Both the position numbers and the translations under genes were made by a program. A DNA stretch of 27,035 bases, taken from Clostridia bacterium (lineage in GTDB: Bacteria; Bacillota; Clostridia; Peptostreptococcales; Anaerovoracaceae). Numbering within the stretch: position 1 is the first letter of the stretch; the number at the start of each line of letters is the position of its first letter. The stretch lies in contig CAAEEA010000005.1 of the NCBI GenBank assembly GCA_900754795.1, positions 1 to 27,035 of the forward strand, given 5' to 3'. Positions 23,577-27,035 of the stretch are shown here, piece after piece. The notes under the pieces are model-generated. The model saw nothing but the letters and a program-made list of their open reading frames with translations, was not told the origin of the DNA and ran no database searches.

Positions 23577-23592
23577 CGCAAAATGTATGCCA
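23577..23592 (-). promoter_or_regulatory. Sigma-54 (-24/-12) promoter of the YfcC-family carrier
   Basis: On the minus strand TGGCAT (23592-23587), five bases ACATT, then TTGCG (23581-23577). The GG and GC are 10 bases apart, as required for RpoN. Transcription would start near 23566, about 43 bases before ATG 23523. Confidence 0.78.
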
Positions 23593-23754
23593 AAAAATCA
23601 CTAAACGCTGTAAGGTCGTAATTCAGCGAGTCTTGACGTTTTTTTGACGAACCGGCGGACTGCTGTCCACAAATCGGTAAAATATTGTTGACGTTTTTTG
23701 TAAAAAAAAGATACACAACGTAAATAAAAATTTACAAAAAACTTTAAATTTTCC

Positions 23755-23783
23755 TTGCCCGTCTTCCCCTGCTGTGCTATAAT
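23755..23783 (+). promoter_or_regulatory. Sigma-A promoter of the M20-amidohydrolase operon
   Basis: TTGCCC (23755-23760), a 17-base spacer and TATAAT (23778-23783), with an extended -10 TGC just before it. The start would be near 23790, about 60 bases before the ATG. Confidence 0.75.
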
Positions 23784-23849
23784 CCAGATAAAGAAACAAG
23801 CTTCCCGGGTCCTTCGTGTAACTTGAGCGAACAGAAACGGAGGAACCAG

Positions 23850-25088
23850 ATGAACACTTTAGAAGCTGCTCTTTCTATCAGAGAACAGATAACAGAGGAC
23901 AGACACAATCTCCACAAGAATCCGGAGATAGGTTTTGATTTGCCTCAAACAGCCGCCTACGTACAAAAAAGACTCTCTGAGATGGGAATAGAATCTCAGA
24001 TATGCGGCGGACCTATAGACGATAATATAAGAAAGAATTTTGTATTTGCAGGATTCCCCGACATGGCGGCGTCAACAGGAGTTGTAGCTGTCATAGGTAA
24101 AGGAGAACCCTGTATTTTATTGCGCGCGGACATGGATGCTCTGCCTATGGCTGAGACTCCGGGACTTGTGGATTTCGCCTCGGAAATACCGGGAAGAGCT
24201 CACATGTGCGGTCATGACGCCCATACGGCCATGCTCCTTGGGGCCGCGAAAATTCTCAAAGACAGAGAAGATGAACTCTGCGGCACGGTCAAGCTCATGT
24301 TCCAGACCGGAGAGGAATGCGGTTGTGGCTCACGGTTTATGATCGAACACGGGGTTTTGGAAAATCCCACGGTTGACGCGGCTTTCGCCATTCATGTCAT
24401 GGCAAATCAGGACGTGGGCACAGTAGGATATACGCCCGGAATTACTTCCGCCGCCATGGATACCTTTATGATAAAGATAAAAGGCAGAGGCGGACACACT
24501 TCCACTCCGCAGCTTTGTATCGACCCTCTTATGATAGCCAATCAGCTCTATACCACCCTCAATCTGCTCAGCTGCCGCGAGATAGACCCGAGAGAGACGG
24601 TAGCTCTTTCCGCCGGAAAATGCGGCGGCGGCACAGCGGCCAATGTTATCCCGGATACCGCGGAGATACAGGTGGCGGCCAGAACTTTTAACAGAGAAGT
24701 CACAGATCATCTGACAGCGAGGATCCCTGAGGTGATTGACCACACCGTTAAAATGTGGAGAGGAGATTACGAATGTATCAGTTTCCACACCCCGTCCACA
24801 TATAATGATGAAGCTCTCTGCGACGAGCTCCTGCCTTTCATCGCTGACGTGGCCGGCGCCGAAAAAGTATGCAGGATTCCATGCATGGCAGGTACGGAAG
24901 ACTTCGGCTATGTCGGCGAAAAAGTTCCTTCGATGTTTGTGACCCTCGGCGTAGGCAGTCCTGACGCGGCTCCGATGCACAATCCTAATATGGTGGTCGA
25001 TGAAGAGATGCTTCCTTACGGAGCGGCCATCCACGCCAATGTGGCGATAAACTGGTTAAAAAATAACAGAAAGCAGGGAGATAGATAA
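23850..25088 (+). CDS. M20-family peptidase/amidohydrolase (hippurate hydrolase-like)
   Basis: This 412-residue M20D metalloenzyme hydrolyses an amide bond of an N-acylated amino acid or similar compound. Motifs in order are RHNLHKNPEIGF, LLRADMDALPM, HMCGHDAHTAM, MFQTGEECGCGS, AFAIHVMAN, the dimer-domain GRGGHTSTPQ and AGTEDFGYVGE. It has an unusual cysteine-rich touch (GEECGCG, CGGPID). It is only distantly similar to the M20 protein encoded at 7758-8963. GGAGG precedes the ATG at 23850 by a normal distance. A TTG at 23823 in the same frame lies before the ribosome binding site and was rejected as start. Its stop overlaps the next gene start by one base (TAATG), giving translational coupling. 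Confidence 0.9.
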   Translation: MNTLEAALSIREQITEDRHNLHKNPEIGFDLPQTAAYVQKRLSEMGIESQICGGPIDDNIRKNFVFAGFPDMAASTGVVAVIGKGEPCILLRADMDALPMAETPGLVDFASEIPGRAHMCGHDAHTAMLLGAAKILKDREDELCGTVKLMFQTGEECGCGSRFMIEHGVLENPTVDAAFAIHVMANQDVGTVGYTPGITSAAMDTFMIKIKGRGGHTSTPQLCIDPLMIANQLYTTLNLLSCREIDPRETVALSAGKCGGGTAANVIPDTAEIQVAARTFNREVTDHLTARIPEVIDHTVKMWRGDYECISFHTPSTYNDEALCDELLPFIADVAGAEKVCRIPCMAGTEDFGYVGEKVPSMFVTLGVGSPDAAPMHNPNMVVDEEMLPYGAAIHANVAINWLKNNRKQGDR

Positions 25089-26701
25089 TGAAGAAGTACG
25101 ATGTTTTATATAAAAACGGAAAAATTTTCACATCCGACAAAGACAACCTCCACGTTCAGGCAATGGCCGTAAAAGACGGACGCATAGCCTGGACCGGCAG
25201 CGACAGCGAAGCTGCTTCTGTGGCAGATGAAGCGGTAAAGACGGTCGATCTCAGAGGAAAGAGAGTCCTTCCGGGATTTGTTGACAGCCACATGCACGCC
25301 ATAATGCTCGCGGACTGTTATCAGCAGATTTCGGCTCTGCCGCCGTCGGTAAATTCCATAGAAGAACTGACAAAAGCCATCGCCGCGGTACGCGAAAAAC
25401 AGCCTGCCGGCCGCTGGATCTACGGCTGGGGGTACGATGAGGGCAAATTTGCCGAAAAGAGAGCGCCTCTCCGCCAGGATCTTGACAGGGGCTGCAGTGA
25501 TTCTCCTGTAATAGTTAAGAGGACATGCGGCCACATATGCGCCGTAAACAGCAAGGCTCTGGAGATGGCCGGTGTGACTGCCGACACTCCCGATCCTGAA
25601 GGGGGCCGGATCGGACGTGATGAAAACGGAGAACCTAACGGTATCCTCTACGAGAACGCCAGAAACGTCCTCAACGGTATCCTGCCTGAAAAAACAGTAG
25701 AGGATATGGCCGATGATCTTGTAGCCTTAAACGGTATACTCGTTTCTCAGGGCGTTACAACAGGCGCGGATATGGGTGAATTCATGGAAGCCGATTACAG
25801 GACTATCTATGGCCGCGCCATCGAAAAAGGAATGAAGATAAAAGTAGCAGGCTACTACATGTGGGATGAAGTCCGGGATAAAGAAGGTTTCACCATAACG
25901 GCGGAAGATCAGTCTCCGGCAAATCAGTTCCGTGTGGCGGGTATCAAGCTCATAGGAGACGGAAGCGTTTCCGGCCGCACAGCATGGTGTGACCGCCCTT
26001 ATCTGGGAGGCGAGGACGAATACGGGATTCCCGTATGTACAGACGAAGATATAGAGGAAGCTCTTGCTTTCTGCAAGGAACACGGCTGCCAGCTCTCTAT
26101 CCACGCCATGGGAGCCCGAACCATTGACAGGGCTGTCGCCCACATATGGCAGGAACAACCGTGGGTCAGCGCTCCGAATACCCCTTCTCTGAGGATCGAA
26201 CACGTCGCCATGCCGACCGCTGACGCCATTGAAAAAGCTGCCCGCTCCGGTATCGCCTTTGTGACTCAGCCGATCTTCCTCTATGCCGAGATCGAAAGCT
26301 ATCTCGTAAACATGGGCATTGAACGCACCCGCGAAAATTACCCGATAGCCGACTGGATCAAGGCGGGAGTCCGTTTTGCTTTCAGCACGGACGCTCCGGC
26401 CACAGCCTGGGCGCAGCCGTCTGATCCTTTCGTATGTCTCAAAGGCGCCGTGACACGAAAAGCCTACGACGGCACAGACTGCGGCCCGCGCCACAGAGTG
26501 GACATTGAGCAGGCCATAATGCTCTACACCGCCGAATCCGCCCCGATGCTTGGATTTGAAGACGTCGGCATGATAAAAGAAGGCTACAGCGCCGACTTCA
26601 TCATACTTGACACAGATATACTGGCCATCCCCGCCGAAGATATCGACAAGGTCAAAGTAGAAGAAACCTACATAAACGGCAAGCAGGTGTACAGCAGATA
26701 A
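25088..26701 (+). CDS. YtcJ-like metal-dependent amidohydrolase (amidohydrolase family 3)
   Basis: The 537-residue TIM-barrel amidohydrolase resembles YtcJ and N-substituted formamide deformylase. An N-terminal beta-sandwich (DVLYKNGKIFTSD) leads to LRGKRVLPGFVDSHMHA, where His-x-His binds metal. Later motifs are WIYGWGYDEGKF, VKRTCGHICAVNSKAL, GIKLIGDGSVSGRTAW, LSIHAMGARTIDRA, RIEHVAM and FSTDAPATAW. GYSADFIILDTDIL and TYINGKQVYSR close the protein. Members act on amides, cyclic amides or formamides; the substrate here is not readable. AGGGAG overlaps the end of the upstream M20 gene and serves its start. Encoded with an M20 hydrolase and divergent from a carrier, it probably carries out a second hydrolytic step in the use of one imported compound. 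Confidence 0.9.
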   Translation: MKKYDVLYKNGKIFTSDKDNLHVQAMAVKDGRIAWTGSDSEAASVADEAVKTVDLRGKRVLPGFVDSHMHAIMLADCYQQISALPPSVNSIEELTKAIAAVREKQPAGRWIYGWGYDEGKFAEKRAPLRQDLDRGCSDSPVIVKRTCGHICAVNSKALEMAGVTADTPDPEGGRIGRDENGEPNGILYENARNVLNGILPEKTVEDMADDLVALNGILVSQGVTTGADMGEFMEADYRTIYGRAIEKGMKIKVAGYYMWDEVRDKEGFTITAEDQSPANQFRVAGIKLIGDGSVSGRTAWCDRPYLGGEDEYGIPVCTDEDIEEALAFCKEHGCQLSIHAMGARTIDRAVAHIWQEQPWVSAPNTPSLRIEHVAMPTADAIEKAARSGIAFVTQPIFLYAEIESYLVNMGIERTRENYPIADWIKAGVRFAFSTDAPATAWAQPSDPFVCLKGAVTRKAYDGTDCGPRHRVDIEQAIMLYTAESAPMLGFEDVGMIKEGYSADFIILDTDILAIPAEDIDKVKVEETYINGKQVYSR

Positions 26702-26720
26702 ACATAACCCAAAGCAAAGA

Positions 26721-26762
26721 AGCCGCCCGGCAGGATATGACCGGGCGGCTTTGTGGTTTTTG
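26721..26762 (+). terminator. Terminator of the M20-amidohydrolase operon
   Basis: A perfect ten-base stem AGCCGCCCGG (26721-26730) / CCGGGCGGCT (26741-26750) has a ten-base loop. TTGTGGTTTTTT follows. Confidence 0.9.
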
Positions 26763-26770
26763 AATTATCT

Positions 26771-26813
26771 GAACTGTCCCCTCATAAATGCTCCGCTTTT
26801 GAGGGGACAGTTC
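26771..26813. repeat. 14-bp inverted repeat, REP-like
   Basis: GAACTGTCCCCTCA (26771-26784) and TGAGGGGACAGTTC (26800-26813) are perfect inverted copies around a 15-base loop. CTGTCCCC/GGGGACAG arms resemble REP-type palindromes associated with RAYT (IS200-like) transposases. The hairpin has no T-tract and stands after a complete terminator, so it is unlikely to be a second terminator. Confidence 0.7.
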
Positions 26814-26835
26814 ATCGCCGGCCCTGACACTACAG

Positions 26836-26899
26836 CCGGGCAGCGGTTTCCGCTTTCGGCTCTGATATTATAACCGGTTATAACCGGGCAGCGGTTTCC
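26836..26899. repeat. 16-bp direct repeat pair flanking a palindrome
   Basis: CCGGGCAGCGGTTTCC occurs exactly twice (26836-26851 and 26884-26899), 48 bases apart. Between the copies lies the perfect 16-base palindrome TTATAACCGGTTATAA (26868-26883). No gene is seen here. It could be a regulatory site cluster or part of a small non-autonomous mobile element. Confidence 0.7.
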
Positions 26900-26923
26900 A
26901 CCTTTTTTAAAGATTTCACATGC

Positions 26924-26948
26924 TTTAGGTGGAATCATTCCACCTAAA
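26924..26948. repeat. 25-bp near-perfect palindrome, operator-like
   Basis: TTTAGGTGGAAT and ATTCCACCTAAA are perfect inverted arms around a single central base (26936). Such dense symmetry is typical of a dimeric repressor operator. An extra half site, TTCCACC, lies at about 26897-26903. Confidence 0.65.
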
Positions 26949-26977
26949 ATGGTCATGTCCATATAATGGTGTAAAAT

Positions 26978-27003
26978 CAAAAAATAAAAAGAGCACATAG
27001 CTC
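26978..27003 (-). terminator. Possible weak minus-strand terminator
   Basis: On the minus strand GAGC-TATGT-GCTC (27003-26991) is followed by TTTTTATTTTTTG. The stem is only four bases, so support is limited. If real, it would end a minus-strand gene that lies beyond the window. Confidence 0.3.
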
Positions 27004-27035
27004 CAACCTCAGGTATAATATTAATCACCACAAAA

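Larger units (their letters stand above)
23524..23849. promoter_or_regulatory. Divergent control region of the carrier and M20 genes
   Basis: The 326-base AT-rich region contains the sigma-54 promoter of the carrier and a sigma-A promoter of the M20 gene. Two direct copies of TTGACG plus a T-run and G (23633-23646 and 23688-23700) lie about 55 bases apart, with the inverted repeat GGAC-TGCT-GTCC (23657-23668) between them. The repeats lie roughly 70 to 135 bases upstream of the sigma-54 start and are candidate enhancer sites. A 13-base direct repeat, GTGTAACTTGAGC, flanks the region (23524-23536 and 23816-23828). Confidence 0.6.
26702..27035. other. Gene-free 3' region rich in palindromes and repeats
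   Basis: After the operon terminator no credible coding sequence is seen. The stretch carries an unusual density of symmetric elements (14-bp inverted repeat, 16-bp palindrome, 25-bp palindrome, 16-bp direct repeats), and its last 100 bases are AT-rich. It may be the control region of a gene outside the window, or a REP/MITE-type insertion. Confidence 0.5.

Noticed and set aside
26836..26899. Two 16-bp direct repeats as the start of a CRISPR array
   Set aside because: Only two copies exist, the repeat is too short, the spacer is itself a palindrome-bearing sequence, and no cas gene is present.
26765..27031. 88-codon minus-strand open frame at the right end
   Set aside because: Its sequence is made of the palindromes and 16-bp direct repeats (giving a repeated GNRCP), it has no convincing ribosome binding site, and no domain is recognised.

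Overview
The window looks like the chromosome of an anaerobic, low-to-mid GC Bacillota bacterium, probably class Clostridia. Support comes from strong AGGAGG ribosome binding sites, sigma-A promoters of the TTGnnn-N17-TATAAT type, an SpmA/SpmB pair, DAP-type lysine genes, a sigma-54 activator and amino-acid or amide catabolic genes. This placement is inferred from gene content; no rRNA or tRNA gene is present to confirm it. Genes are tightly packed. Three of the convergent junctions share one hairpin terminator that contains the stop codons.

Layout. 1-318: AT-rich leader with a strong promoter. 319-768: stand-alone tRNA-binding domain of the methionyl-tRNA synthetase C-terminal type. 862-1851: WYL regulator. 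5383-1870 (minus): spmA, spmB, S66 LD-carboxypeptidase and lysA behind a near-perfect sigma-54 promoter. 5707-6616 (plus): two small membrane proteins. 10825-6629 (minus): sigma-54 activator, M20 amidohydrolase and alanine racemase behind a sigma-A promoter. 10966-13910 (plus): a Cys-rich DUF6125-like protein, asnS and an EamA transporter. 14005-15045 (plus): GT2-GtrA fusion. 21910-15042 (minus): a 1602-residue multidomain protein (HD phosphohydrolase, helical repeats, NMNAT-like nucleotidyltransferase, possible GNAT-like region, phosphoribosyltransferase-like domain), then a malate/lactate-dehydrogenase-like protein and an iron-sulfur-flavoprotein-like oxidoreductase. 23507-22056 (minus): YfcC-family carrier behind a second sigma-54 promoter. 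23850-26701 (plus): M20 peptidase and YtcJ-like amidohydrolase. 26702-27035: terminator, then a gene-free stretch full of palindromes and repeats.

How the genes may work together. The two left-hand minus operons could form one pathway for using peptidoglycan stem peptides. LD-carboxypeptidase would release D-Ala from DAP-containing peptides, alanine racemase would convert D-Ala to L-Ala, LysA would decarboxylate meso-DAP to lysine, and the M20 enzyme would deacylate intermediates. The sigma-54 activator encoded beside them is the obvious candidate to fire the sigma-54 promoter of the spmAB operon. The right-hand divergent cluster (YfcC carrier, M20, amidohydrolase) looks like uptake and hydrolysis of an amide or acylated amino acid, and its carrier also has a sigma-54 promoter. 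The large HD-NMNAT-PRT protein operon has a pyridine-nucleotide theme and is the least understood and most interesting part of the window.
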